Shown: one piece after another, positions 40,203-48,515 of the stretch
Layout of the letters: every line of letters begins with the position of its first letter
Numbering within the stretch: the stretch's first letter is position 1
Source of the DNA: JAMHWD01 sp035911135
GTDB taxonomy: Bacteria; Pseudomonadota; Alphaproteobacteria; Micavibrionales; Micavibrionaceae
DNA length: 64,000 nucleotides
Reading direction: 5' to 3'
NCBI GenBank assembly: GCA_035911135.1
Contig: JAMHWD010000003.1
Coordinates: 1 to 64,000, forward strand
Notes under the pieces: model-generated
Database searches by the model: none
Told to the model about the DNA's origin: nothing
Seen by the model: the letters and a program-made list of their open reading frames with translations, nothing else
Translations under genes and position numbers: made by a program

Positions 40203-40868
40203 ATGCGGAAACTCTTTGTCTTTGACTGGAACGGGACGGTGCTGGCCGATACGGTTGCCTCGTGGAAGGCGTCCAATGATTGCCTCGAATTTTTCGGGGC
40301 TGCGCCTATTTCCCTGGCGCGGTTCAAGGAAACCGTGAATTTTCCGGTCATTCATTTCTACCGGCTTAATAACTGCGATGTGGATGATGTGCTGGCCCGT
40401 CAGGCGGAGGCCAATGCCTTGTTTTATGCATCCTATCGCCGTCATGCCGATAAAATCCGCACACGGCAAGGCGTGCGAGGCTTGCTGGATTTTTTAGCGG
40501 CGCAAAATATCGACCGGACCATTTTAAGCAATTACATGAAACCGGAAATCGAGGAGCAGCTTATTCGCCTTAAAATCGGTCATTATTTCGGCTATGTCTG
40601 CGGCAATCTGGATGGGCAGACGGTGCTGCAAAAGACAACCAAACTGGACCGAATTTCGGATTTCATCACAAAGCGCGGCTATGAACCCCGCAATGTCATG
40701 CTGATCGGCGATAGCACGGAAGAGCCTGAAATTGCCCGGCATCTGGGTGCGCGCAGCATTTCGATCACGGGCGGGTATTTCTCGGAACGGCGCTTGCGTG
40801 CGGTAAAGCCGGACTTTCTGGTTCATTCCCACAAAGATGTGGTTGAGATATTGCGGGCGGAATGCTAA
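40203..40868 (+). CDS. HAD-superfamily phosphatase
   Basis: The 221-residue product has HAD motif I DWNGTVLAD (8-16, nucleophile Asp8 with Asn in place of the usual Asp/Asn second acid as DWN), a cap domain, motif II ILSN near residue 115 and motif IV LIGDSTEEPEIARHLGA near 168-184. It resembles phosphoglycolate phosphatase-like HAD proteins. The motif I change DxD to DxN is common in this branch (DWNGT). The substrate is unknown. Its stop lies 11 nt before the chosen pheS start, so the two may be co-transcribed. Confidence 0.85.
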   Translation: MRKLFVFDWNGTVLADTVASWKASNDCLEFFGAAPISLARFKETVNFPVIHFYRLNNCDVDDVLARQAEANALFYASYRRHADKIRTRQGVRGLLDFLAAQNIDRTILSNYMKPEIEEQLIRLKIGHYFGYVCGNLDGQTVLQKTTKLDRISDFITKRGYEPRNVMLIGDSTEEPEIARHLGARSISITGGYFSERRLRAVKPDFLVHSHKDVVEILRAEC

Positions 40869-40879
40869 AAACCTTAACC

Positions 40880-41977
40880 ATGAACGATATCGCGACCTTA
40901 AAAACCGAGCTTGCCAGCCAGATTGAAACCGCCGCAGATTTAAAGGCGCTGGAGGATCTGCGCGTCTCGGCGCTTGGGAAAAAGGGCCGCATCACCGATC
41001 TTATGAAGGCCTTGGGCGCAATGAGCCCGGAGGAGCGCAAGGAAAAGGGTCAGGCCCTCAATGCGCTGAAAGACGAGATTGCCGCGTTGATCGAGCGTCA
41101 GGAAAAAGCCCTGAAAAAACAGGATATGGATCAGCGCCTGATCAATGAGCGCATCGATATCACACTGGAAACAAGACCGCAGCGCCAAGGGAAAATCCAC
41201 CCGATCAGCCAGACGATTGATGAGCTGGTGACGATTTTCGGCGCGATGGGTTTTACCGTCGCCGAAGGCCCGGATATTGAGGATGACTGGCATAATTTCA
41301 CCGCGCTGAACTTCCCTGTTGGCCATCCGGCGCGCGAGATGCAGGATACGTTTTTCCTGAAAGGCTCGGAAAGTGATGATGATAAATCGCGCAAGGTATT
41401 GCGTACGCATACTTCGCCTGTGCAGATCCGCCATATGGAGAACAATAAACCGCCGTACAAGGTAATCTGCTTTGGCCGCACCTACCGATCCGATTGGGAT
41501 ATGACGCATACGCCGATGTTCCACCAGATGGAATGTCTGTATATCGACAAGGGCGTGACCATGGCGCATTTAAAGGGCTGCCTGACGGATTTCGTCCGCG
41601 CGTTTTTCAAGATTGATGATCTGCCTGTGCGGTTCCGCCCGTCTTTCTTCCCCTTCGTTGAACCCGGCGCGGAAGTTGATATCGGTTACGTGAAAGATGC
41701 CAAGGGCGCGATGCGTCTGGGCAAGGCCGCGGGGAATGAGGAGCAGCGCTGGCTGGAGATTTTAGGCTCCGGCATGGTACATGCCAATGTCTTGAAAAAT
41801 TGCGGCGTGGACCCGAATGAATATCAAGGCTTTGCCTTTGGCATGGGGCTGGAGCGCGCCACGATGCTCAAATACGGCATCCCTGACCTTCGCACCTTCT
41901 TTGAAAGTGATGTGCGCTGGCTTTCTCATTACGGCTTTGACCCGCTGAACCGTCCCAATACGGCTGCGCGGTATTAA
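40880..41977 (+). CDS. pheS: Phenylalanyl-tRNA synthetase alpha subunit
   Basis: PheS carries the catalytic class II core of the alpha2beta2 PheRS. The product has the N-terminal coiled coil, then motif 2 around FGRTYRSDWDMTHTPMFHQME and motif 3 GMGLERATMLKYGIPDLR. I choose ATG 40880 (MNDIATLKTEL, 365 residues) because relatives start this way. An in-frame ATG at 40862 would overlap the HAD gene by 7 nt and add six residues, and neither start has a strong ribosome binding site. A GNAT gene separates it from pheT. Confidence 0.95.
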   Translation: MNDIATLKTELASQIETAADLKALEDLRVSALGKKGRITDLMKALGAMSPEERKEKGQALNALKDEIAALIERQEKALKKQDMDQRLINERIDITLETRPQRQGKIHPISQTIDELVTIFGAMGFTVAEGPDIEDDWHNFTALNFPVGHPAREMQDTFFLKGSESDDDKSRKVLRTHTSPVQIRHMENNKPPYKVICFGRTYRSDWDMTHTPMFHQMECLYIDKGVTMAHLKGCLTDFVRAFFKIDDLPVRFRPSFFPFVEPGAEVDIGYVKDAKGAMRLGKAAGNEEQRWLEILGSGMVHANVLKNCGVDPNEYQGFAFGMGLERATMLKYGIPDLRTFFESDVRWLSHYGFDPLNRPNTAARY

Positions 41978-41984
41978 TACGGCC

Positions 41985-42440
41985 ATGGGCGCGCCTATTC
42001 ACATCCGCCCGTTATCTTCAACCGATTACGATGCATGGCTGCCGCTTTGGAATGCCAATAATCTGGGTCATGAAAATTTGGCCGTGACGGCCCGCACCTG
42101 GGCGCGGCTGATGGACGCTTCTGAAGCCGTATTCGGGCTGGCCGCCGAAAAAGACGGGCAGATGGCGGGTTTGCTGCATTATATTCTCCACCCCACGACC
42201 GGCGCGCTCGAGCCAGCCTGCTATATGCAGGATGTTTTTGTCGCCGATGAATACCGGCGGCAGGGCATTGCCGGAAAACTGGTGGACGCATTGATGGATG
42301 AGGGTGCTAAGCGCGGCTGGGCGCGGGTTTACTGGCTGGCGGAGGGTAAGAATGAGGCCGCCAAGGCGCTTTATAAAAGCCTTGGCGTGCGGCTGGATTT
42401 TGACATTTATGCGGCCCTGCCGGGCATGCCGCGCGGATAA
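41985..42440 (+). CDS. GNAT-family N-acetyltransferase between pheS and pheT
   Basis: The 151-residue product has the GNAT fold with acetyl-CoA-binding motif A DVFVADEYRRQGIAGKLVDA (about 85-104) and motif B WLAEGKNEAAKALYKSLG near the end. The substrate is unknown. It starts 8 nt after pheS and lies 83 nt before pheT on the same strand, so it is probably co-transcribed with both PheRS subunits, an unusual insertion. Confidence 0.88.
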   Translation: MGAPIHIRPLSSTDYDAWLPLWNANNLGHENLAVTARTWARLMDASEAVFGLAAEKDGQMAGLLHYILHPTTGALEPACYMQDVFVADEYRRQGIAGKLVDALMDEGAKRGWARVYWLAEGKNEAAKALYKSLGVRLDFDIYAALPGMPRG

Positions 42441-42523
42441 GGATATCCCTTTGAAATTCTTGTGTTTCGCCCTAAAGGCGGCTAAAAAATATAAACCTCT
42501 TGAAACGATAAAAAGATAACGAC

Positions 42524-44938
42524 ATGAAATTTACCCTTAGCTGGCTGAAGAAGCATCTGGATACAACTGCAAGCGCTGAGGAAATATGCACCGCGCTCAC
42601 GGCGCTGGGCCTTGAGGTTGATGCGTTTGAAGACCGCGCCGCGACTTACGCGCCGTTCAAGGTGGCCTATGTTGAAAAGGCCGAGAAACATCCGGATGCG
42701 GACCGTTTGCGCGTGTGTAATGTCCAGACCGATAAGGGTACTATTCAGGTTGTCTGCGGCGCGCCGAATGCGCGCACCGGCATGAAGGCCGTTTTCGCGC
42801 CTGAAGGATCGGTTATTCCGCGCGATGGCACAGTATTAAAGAAAGGTACGATCCGCGGTGTTGAGAGCTGCGGGATGCTCGTTTCGGCGGCGGAGATGTC
42901 CTTGTCCGATGAGCATGATGGTATCATCGAAGTGGATGAGAATATCCCGGTGGGCACGCCCTTGGCCGCAATTTTCGGGCTGGATGATCCTGTTTTTGTG
43001 CTGGGCCTTACCCCCAATCGCGTGGATTGCGCGGGTGTGCGCGGGATCGCGCGTGATCTGGCCGCCGCTGGATTGGGCACGTTAAAGCCGCTGGAAATTC
43101 CTGTGCTTAAAACTTTTGGCCCGTGCCCGGTTTCTGTGAGAATTGAAGATACGGATGGCTGCCCGCTTTTTGTCGGGCGTCTGGTCAAGGGCGTGAAGAA
43201 TGGCCCATCACCCGATTGGCTGCAGAAACAATTAAAGGCCGTGGGTCTTCGCCCCATTTCGGCGCTGGTGGATATCACGAATTATATTTCGCTGGATCTA
43301 TGCCGTCCCTTGCACGTTTATGATGCGGCGAAACTCAAGGGCGGGATTGTCGTGCGCCAGACTATCGAGGGCGAGAGCTTTGATGCCTTGAATGATAAAT
43401 CCTATAGCGTCATGGATGGCGCGGTGGGGATTACCGATTCCTCCGGCCTGATCGGGTTGGGCGGGATTGTGGGCGGTGTTTCGACAGGCAGTGATGAGAC
43501 CACGGTTGATGTCTTTGTTGAATCGGCTTACTTCACGCCGATGCGGATTGCAAAAACGGGCCGTAGCTTAGGGATCGAGAGCGATGCAAGATACAGGTTC
43601 GAACGCGGGATCGACCCGGCATTTACGGTGGATGCCTCTGCTATCGCCGCGCAGATGATACTCGATCTTTGCGGCGGGGAGGCGAGTGAGGCCGTTCAGG
43701 CCGGTGCGGTTCCGTCTTGCGGCAAGACAATTGAATTTGATCCTGCCCTTGTGAAGGCATTAATTGGCATTGATCCGCCGCCTTCGCAGCAAAAGAAAAT
43801 ATTGGAAGATCTGGGCTTTGGCGTGGGTGAGGCCGGCGGGAAGTTTACCGTGCAAACGCCGCCATGGCGCGGTGATATCTGGGCCGCCGAGACTGATGGC
43901 AAGGCCGATCTGGCCGAAGAAATCATGCGTGTCATCGGCCTTGATGCGCTTCCGGCCACTTCCGTGCGTTCGGAAACGCCTGTTGCGGGCGCTGCCGAGA
44001 CAGAGATGTTATCGCGCATTCGCGCGGCGCGTTCGGTTTTGACATCGCGCGGGCTTGATGAATGCATTACATGGTCATTCATGGGCGCAAAACTGGCGGC
44101 CGAATTTGGCGCCAATGACAATACGCCCGTGCTTTCCAACCCGATCAGTTCTGATCTGGATGTGATGCGTCCTTCGATTTTGCCCAATCTGATTGCGGCG
44201 GCGGGAAAGAACCATGACCGTGGATTCGGTGATGCGGCGCTTTGCGAGGTTGGCCCGGTTTTCCGGACCACCGAGGCCACGGGTCAGGATATTATTGCTT
44301 CGGGTATTCGCATGGGTGATTACCACCAGAGCCGCAGCTGGGCATCGTCCCATGCCGCACGCGGCGTTGATGCGTATGATGCCAAGGCCGATGCCCTGGC
44401 TGTACTGGCGGCTTGCGGCGCGAAAACCGATAACGCGCAAATCCGCCGTGATGCCCCGTCCTATTATCATCCGGGACGTTCGGGGACGATCAATCTGGGG
44501 CCGAACACGCTGGCGCGGTTTGGCGAAATCCACCCCGCCATTTTAGAAGAAATGGATATCAAGGGCCCCGTGGTGGCGTTTGAGGTTTTGCTGGCCAATA
44601 TCCCTGCGCCGAAGAAAAAAGCCGGCACGGAAAAATCGTTGCTGGCGCTCTCGCCCTTGCAGCCCGTGAACCGTGATTTTGCCTTTATCGTGGATGAGGC
44701 CGTAGAGGCCGAGGCTTTGGTGAAATCGGCTGTTGCCGCGGATAAGGCCCTGATTACGGGCGCATCTATTTTTGATGTTTATCGCGGCAAGGGCGTGGAG
44801 GAGGGCAAGAAATCCGTGGCCCTTACTGTGAGCCTTCAGCCATCTGACAAGACGCTGACTGACAAAGATATCGAGCAGGTCTGCCAGAAAATCATCGAAG
44901 GCGTATTCGCCAAAACCGGCGGCCAGCTTCGCGCTTAG
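42524..44938 (+). CDS. pheT: Phenylalanyl-tRNA synthetase beta subunit
   Basis: PheT carries tRNA-binding and editing domains. The 804-residue product has an N-terminal OB-fold tRNA-binding domain (KAEKHPDADRLRVCNVQT), the B3/B4 editing region with RPISALVDITNYISLDLCRP, B5 and the class II-like core. It ends with the ferredoxin-like anticodon-binding domain (PLQPVNRDFAFIVDEAVEAE). It is full length with a normal start (MKFTLSWLKKHLDT), preceded by AAAAGATAACGAC. Confidence 0.96.
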   Translation: MKFTLSWLKKHLDTTASAEEICTALTALGLEVDAFEDRAATYAPFKVAYVEKAEKHPDADRLRVCNVQTDKGTIQVVCGAPNARTGMKAVFAPEGSVIPRDGTVLKKGTIRGVESCGMLVSAAEMSLSDEHDGIIEVDENIPVGTPLAAIFGLDDPVFVLGLTPNRVDCAGVRGIARDLAAAGLGTLKPLEIPVLKTFGPCPVSVRIEDTDGCPLFVGRLVKGVKNGPSPDWLQKQLKAVGLRPISALVDITNYISLDLCRPLHVYDAAKLKGGIVVRQTIEGESFDALNDKSYSVMDGAVGITDSSGLIGLGGIVGGVSTGSDETTVDVFVESAYFTPMRIAKTGRSLGIESDARYRFERGIDPAFTVDASAIAAQMILDLCGGEASEAVQAGAVPSCGKTIEFDPALVKALIGIDPPPSQQKKILEDLGFGVGEAGGKFTVQTPPWRGDIWAAETDGKADLAEEIMRVIGLDALPATSVRSETPVAGAAETEMLSRIRAARSVLTSRGLDECITWSFMGAKLAAEFGANDNTPVLSNPISSDLDVMRPSILPNLIAAAGKNHDRGFGDAALCEVGPVFRTTEATGQDIIASGIRMGDYHQSRSWASSHAARGVDAYDAKADALAVLAACGAKTDNAQIRRDAPSYYHPGRSGTINLGPNTLARFGEIHPAILEEMDIKGPVVAFEVLLANIPAPKKKAGTEKSLLALSPLQPVNRDFAFIVDEAVEAEALVKSAVAADKALITGASIFDVYRGKGVEEGKKSVALTVSLQPSDKTLTDKDIEQVCQKIIEGVFAKTGGQLRA

Positions 44939-45008
44939 GCATATAATTTGCGCTTTTAATGTTTTATGTCTATTGTCATTAAAAAAATGACAAGGGAGAT
45001 TAAAAGAC

Positions 45009-45530
45009 ATGCAATCCAATGTAGAACGATTAGAGGTGCTGCGCGGCGGGCTTAAAAGCTGCTTTGGCAAGCTTGAGGGTTATGTTGATGCTGCGGCGTC
45101 CTGTGATAGTGGCGTGGTGCAGGTCATGGCGGCGCAGACACGCAATTATTACCAATATCATCTTGGGCTTTTTAGAGACAAGGCGGATCACCTTTCACAG
45201 GTCAGCGATAAATTCGTTGATGGTATTCTTGCGGATTGGATGAAATCAAACGTATTGGTTTTTGACCCCGGCATTGTCGAGGATGATACGCCTGCCGTGC
45301 ACCGGGATGTTGGTTTGCTGCTGGGCCGGGCAGAAGAAGTTCTGGCAGAATTTGACGATGAGGATTTATCAGGGCTCAAGCCCGAAACGCTCAAAAGCTT
45401 GCAATCCATCGCGCCAGGCGCGGAAGCTCATCTGGGCCGCATGATGCTGGTGCAGGATTTATTGCGGCAATGCGTTGAGCAGGATCGGTCAGGATTGAAG
45501 CCGTTCAGCAGCGGGCCTTCTGCGCCTTGA
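45009..45530 (+). CDS. Unknown protein, first of a tandem paralogue pair
   Basis: I do not recognise the family. The 173-residue product is predicted mostly helical and soluble, without a signal peptide. Conserved with the next gene are the N-terminal RLEVLRGGLKSCFGKLEGYVD, the middle VSDKFVDGILADW, a DVGLLLGRAEEVLAEF helix and the C-terminal MMLVQDLLRQ. It has an AAGGGAGA site upstream and starts 70 nt after pheT, so it may be in the same transcript. Function unknown; possibly a four-helix-type bundle. Confidence 0.78.
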   Translation: MQSNVERLEVLRGGLKSCFGKLEGYVDAAASCDSGVVQVMAAQTRNYYQYHLGLFRDKADHLSQVSDKFVDGILADWMKSNVLVFDPGIVEDDTPAVHRDVGLLLGRAEEVLAEFDDEDLSGLKPETLKSLQSIAPGAEAHLGRMMLVQDLLRQCVEQDRSGLKPFSSGPSAP

Positions 45531-45597
45531 ACTGATTGAAAATTCATAAAAACTTGCAAAATTCCGGCGTAAACAGTAGATTATTATACTTAACATA

Positions 45598-46116
45598 ATG
45601 TATCGAGGGGCGATCGTGCGTAATAATCAGCAAAGATTAGATGATTTACGCGCCGGGCTTAAGGCGATGTTCGGAGAGCTGGGCGGTTGCCTGGACAAGG
45701 CCGTGGAAAGTGGCCAGCCGATATTTATCGAAAGAGCAGCAGATCTGCGTGCAGATCATGCCTATGTGCTGTGTGAACTCTCTGACAAAAGCGCGGCGGC
45801 GGCGGTATCGGATCGGTTTGTCGATGGGATCATTGCTTATTGGGCGCAATTACCGGCCTTGATTTACGCGCCCGAAATGCTGGAATCAGAGGATCCTGAA
45901 ATTCTGAATGATGTTGATCGTATCCTCTTGGAAGCGGAGAGAAAGTTGCAAGTCTTTTATGATGCCGCAATCCCCAAGCCTGTTGATCCCAATGCCAAGG
46001 GGTTGTTTGCCGGATTGCAAAAGCACAGCGGCATGATGACCCGCGTTTCCATCGCGCAGGATATCCTTGAGGCCGGCACGAATATGGCGCGGCAGAACAT
46101 ATTCCCTTATGCCTAA
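45598..46116 (+). CDS. Unknown protein, second of a tandem paralogue pair
   Basis: This 172-residue protein aligns with the preceding one over its full length. RLDDLRAGLKAMFGELGGCLD, VSDRFVDGIIAYW, NDVDRILLEAERKLQVF and MMTRVSIAQDILEA match in order and spacing at roughly a third identity by eye. The start may be ATG 45598, with no strong site, or GTG 45616 (VRNNQQRLDD), which would match the length of the first copy. GGGGCGAT lies between. It converges with the acyl-CoA synthetase gene, with 4 nt between stops. Confidence 0.76.
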   Translation: MYRGAIVRNNQQRLDDLRAGLKAMFGELGGCLDKAVESGQPIFIERAADLRADHAYVLCELSDKSAAAAVSDRFVDGIIAYWAQLPALIYAPEMLESEDPEILNDVDRILLEAERKLQVFYDAAIPKPVDPNAKGLFAGLQKHSGMMTRVSIAQDILEAGTNMARQNIFPYA

Positions 46117-46120
46117 AATT

Positions 46121-47806
46121 CTAGGCTTTTTCCTGCGCCAGAACATCCTTGCGGCTTAACTTGCCGATCATGGTCTTGGGCAAGGCTTCCGCACGCAATT
46201 CAATCTTGCGCGGCATTTCCATTTTCGAGATTTTATCATCCAAAAATGTGCGCAAGGCGGCTTCCGTCAGGTTTGCTCCGTCTCTGGCCTTGACCCAGGC
46301 TTTCACAACTTCTCCGCGTTGATCATCAGGGATACCCGCCACGATGCATTCCTCGACATCCGGGTGCATATAGACGGCTTCCTCGACATTGCGCGGATAG
46401 ACGTTATAGCCATTCGTAATAATCATATCCTTCAGGCGATCCACGATATAGGTGTAACCCCGATCATCCATGATGCCGATATCACCTGTATGCAGGCGTA
46501 TGCGTCCATCGGGTTGCGGTCTTAGGGAATCTGCCGTGGCATCAGGTTTTTTCCAGTATCCTTTCATGACTTGCGGGCCGCTGATGCAAACCTCGCCGCG
46601 CTCGCCGATTGGCATCGGCGTGACCTTGTCATCGGGATTGATGATCTCGACAATCGTATGGGGCAGCGGCATGCCGATGGAACCTGCGATATTCTCGCCA
46701 AAGGGAGGATTGACATGGGTTACGGGCGAGGCTTCGGTCAGGCCGTATCCTTCCACCACCACGCAGCCCGTGCGCTCTTCGAATTTGCGTTTGACCTCCA
46801 CGGGGAGCGGCGCGCCGCCTGATATACAAAACAGCAAGGAGGAGAGGTCAAAATCCTTGATTTTGGGATGATTGTTCATGGCATTGAAAATGGCGGGAAC
46901 CCCTGCCATGAAATGCGGCTTTTTCTTATTGATCAGATCAAGGGTTTGGGCCAGATCAAAACGCGGAATGGTCAGGATTTCAAACCCGCCCATCACCGAG
47001 ATATTCAGTGTCGCGGTCATGGCAAAGACGTGAAAGAACGGCAGAACCGAGAGCATGCGCCGGTGTTCATCGCTTTTGGGGAAGTGGCCATAGGATTGCA
47101 AGGCATTGGCATAGATATTCCGGTGCGTGAGCATCGCGCCCTTGGGGACCCCGGTCGTGCCTCCTGTATATTGCAAGACGGCGATATCATTGACCGGATC
47201 AAGGGCTATGGATGCCGGCTTACCGCTATTGTTCATCAGCGCCGCGAGCGAGGTAATACGCACATCACTGGCGATTTTCGCGCGTTCCTTGCATTTGAAG
47301 ATGGGGAAAAGGATGCTTTTGGGGAAGGGCAGGATATCGGTGAATTTGCCGATGATCAGGCGCTTGAGGCGCGATGTTTTCAGGACTTCTGCGGCCTTGT
47401 CGTAAAGGATTTTCAGATCCAGCGTAATGAGGATATCAGTTTCGCTGTCTTCGATCTGATGGACAAGCTCGCGCACGGCATAAAGCGGATTATAATTCAC
47501 AACCGTACCGCCTGCTTTCATTACGCCGTAATAGGCGATCAGGAATATGGGGCAGTTGGGCAGGAAAAGTCCGACCTTATCCCCTTTTTTGAGGCCTTGT
47601 GCCTGCAGGCCTGCGGCAAAGCGATCTACCTGCGCGGCAATTTCACCCCAGTTATAGGATTTTCCCAGAAAGTAAAAGGCAGGAGCCTGCGGTTTGGCGG
47701 CAGCCGTTCTGGCCAGCGCATCCAGCATCGTTTCATTGGGGATCGGCATATCCCATTTCGGGGTATCCGGATAATGTTTCAGCCACGGATAATCAGGATT
47801 TGTCAT
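46121..47806 (-). CDS. fadD: Long-chain fatty acid-CoA ligase
   Basis: The enzyme activates fatty acids to acyl-CoA via acyl-adenylate. The 561-residue product has the P-loop-like motif YTGGTTGVPKGAMLTHRN, VVEGYGLTEASPVTHVNP (motif II) and the FACS signature region LRPQPDGRIRLHTGDIGIMDDRGY near residue 430. It ends with the catalytic Lys region KTMIGKLSRKDV. It fits FadD-type ligases and may work with the acyl-CoA dehydrogenase at 24696. It is divergent from the cold-shock gene. A 12-nt palindrome (cagaaatttctg, 47894-47905) lies in between. Confidence 0.93.
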   Translation of the reverse strand: MTNPDYPWLKHYPDTPKWDMPIPNETMLDALARTAAAKPQAPAFYFLGKSYNWGEIAAQVDRFAAGLQAQGLKKGDKVGLFLPNCPIFLIAYYGVMKAGGTVVNYNPLYAVRELVHQIEDSETDILITLDLKILYDKAAEVLKTSRLKRLIIGKFTDILPFPKSILFPIFKCKERAKIASDVRITSLAALMNNSGKPASIALDPVNDIAVLQYTGGTTGVPKGAMLTHRNIYANALQSYGHFPKSDEHRRMLSVLPFFHVFAMTATLNISVMGGFEILTIPRFDLAQTLDLINKKKPHFMAGVPAIFNAMNNHPKIKDFDLSSLLFCISGGAPLPVEVKRKFEERTGCVVVEGYGLTEASPVTHVNPPFGENIAGSIGMPLPHTIVEIINPDDKVTPMPIGERGEVCISGPQVMKGYWKKPDATADSLRPQPDGRIRLHTGDIGIMDDRGYTYIVDRLKDMIITNGYNVYPRNVEEAVYMHPDVEECIVAGIPDDQRGEVVKAWVKARDGANLTEAALRTFLDDKISKMEMPRKIELRAEALPKTMIGKLSRKDVLAQEKA

Positions 47807-47991
47807 GGTTTTTATATCCTCTTACTGGTGGCCCCTTGGTTATGATGCTGGCGGGGCTTTGGTTGATTTTCAGATGTACTTAAAAAACTTATTCAGAAAT
47901 TTCTGCGGAATAATCTCCATATAGGCATTGAAAAACAGGTCATGATGGGTTCTAATTTTTCAGGTATGTTTTTTTGCTGTTTTTGGGGTTA

Positions 47992-48510
47992 ATGGTTTTG
48001 AGCTCTTCCTACGATTTACAATTCTCTGCCGAGGAAAACCTCGTTCCGATCCGCATGCAACTCAAATGGTTTAACGGCGCCAAAGGATTTGGCTTTGTTG
48101 TCCCAGAAGAGGGCGGCTTCGATGCCTTTCTCCATGTTACCACATTACAGCAGGCTGGCGTAAACAGTATCGGTGAGGGAGCTGTGCTGCTCTGCACCAT
48201 TTGTGATGGCCAGAAGGGCAAGCAGGTCAAAGACGTTATCGAAATCATTGATCCGGGCTCTGTGAACATGATGCCGCAGGCCGCCTGCGCCGAGGGCATG
48301 AGCGCCATGGGCGGGATCGTGAAATGGTACAAGCCTGAAAAGGGATTTGGCTTTATCATCCCCGATGATGGCATGAAGGATGTGTTTGTTCACAAAACAT
48401 GTCTTGATGCCTTGGGGATTGATGAATTGCAGTCAGGCCAGCGCGTGCGCGTTACCTTGAAAGATGTCGATAAAGGCCGCGAGGCGGTCAAAATCGAGCT
48501 CGCTGAATAA
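47992..48510 (+). CDS. Protein with two cold-shock domains
   Basis: Cold-shock domains bind single-stranded RNA or DNA and melt RNA structure. The 172-residue product has two CSDs. The first is at about 22-85, with RNP motifs AKGFGFV and DAFLHV. The second is at about 107-170, with KGFGFI and DVFVHK, and a short linker joins them. Double-CSD proteins are common in alphaproteobacteria. I choose ATG 47992 (GGGG nearby) over an upstream TTG at 47974. A terminator for it lies inside the convergent RND gene. Confidence 0.9.
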   Translation: MVLSSSYDLQFSAEENLVPIRMQLKWFNGAKGFGFVVPEEGGFDAFLHVTTLQQAGVNSIGEGAVLLCTICDGQKGKQVKDVIEIIDPGSVNMMPQAACAEGMSAMGGIVKWYKPEKGFGFIIPDDGMKDVFVHKTCLDALGIDELQSGQRVRVTLKDVDKGREAVKIELAE

Positions 48511-48515
48511 TAATA

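Noticed and set aside
46868..47845. Plus-strand ORF of 325 codons opposite fadD
   Set aside because: Antisense shadow of the acyl-CoA synthetase, with no domain.
47894..47905. 12-nt palindrome cagaaatttctg in the fadD/CSD intergenic region
   Set aside because: A single 12-nt palindrome can occur by chance, it matches no fatty-acid regulator motif that I know, and it has no partner copy in the window.
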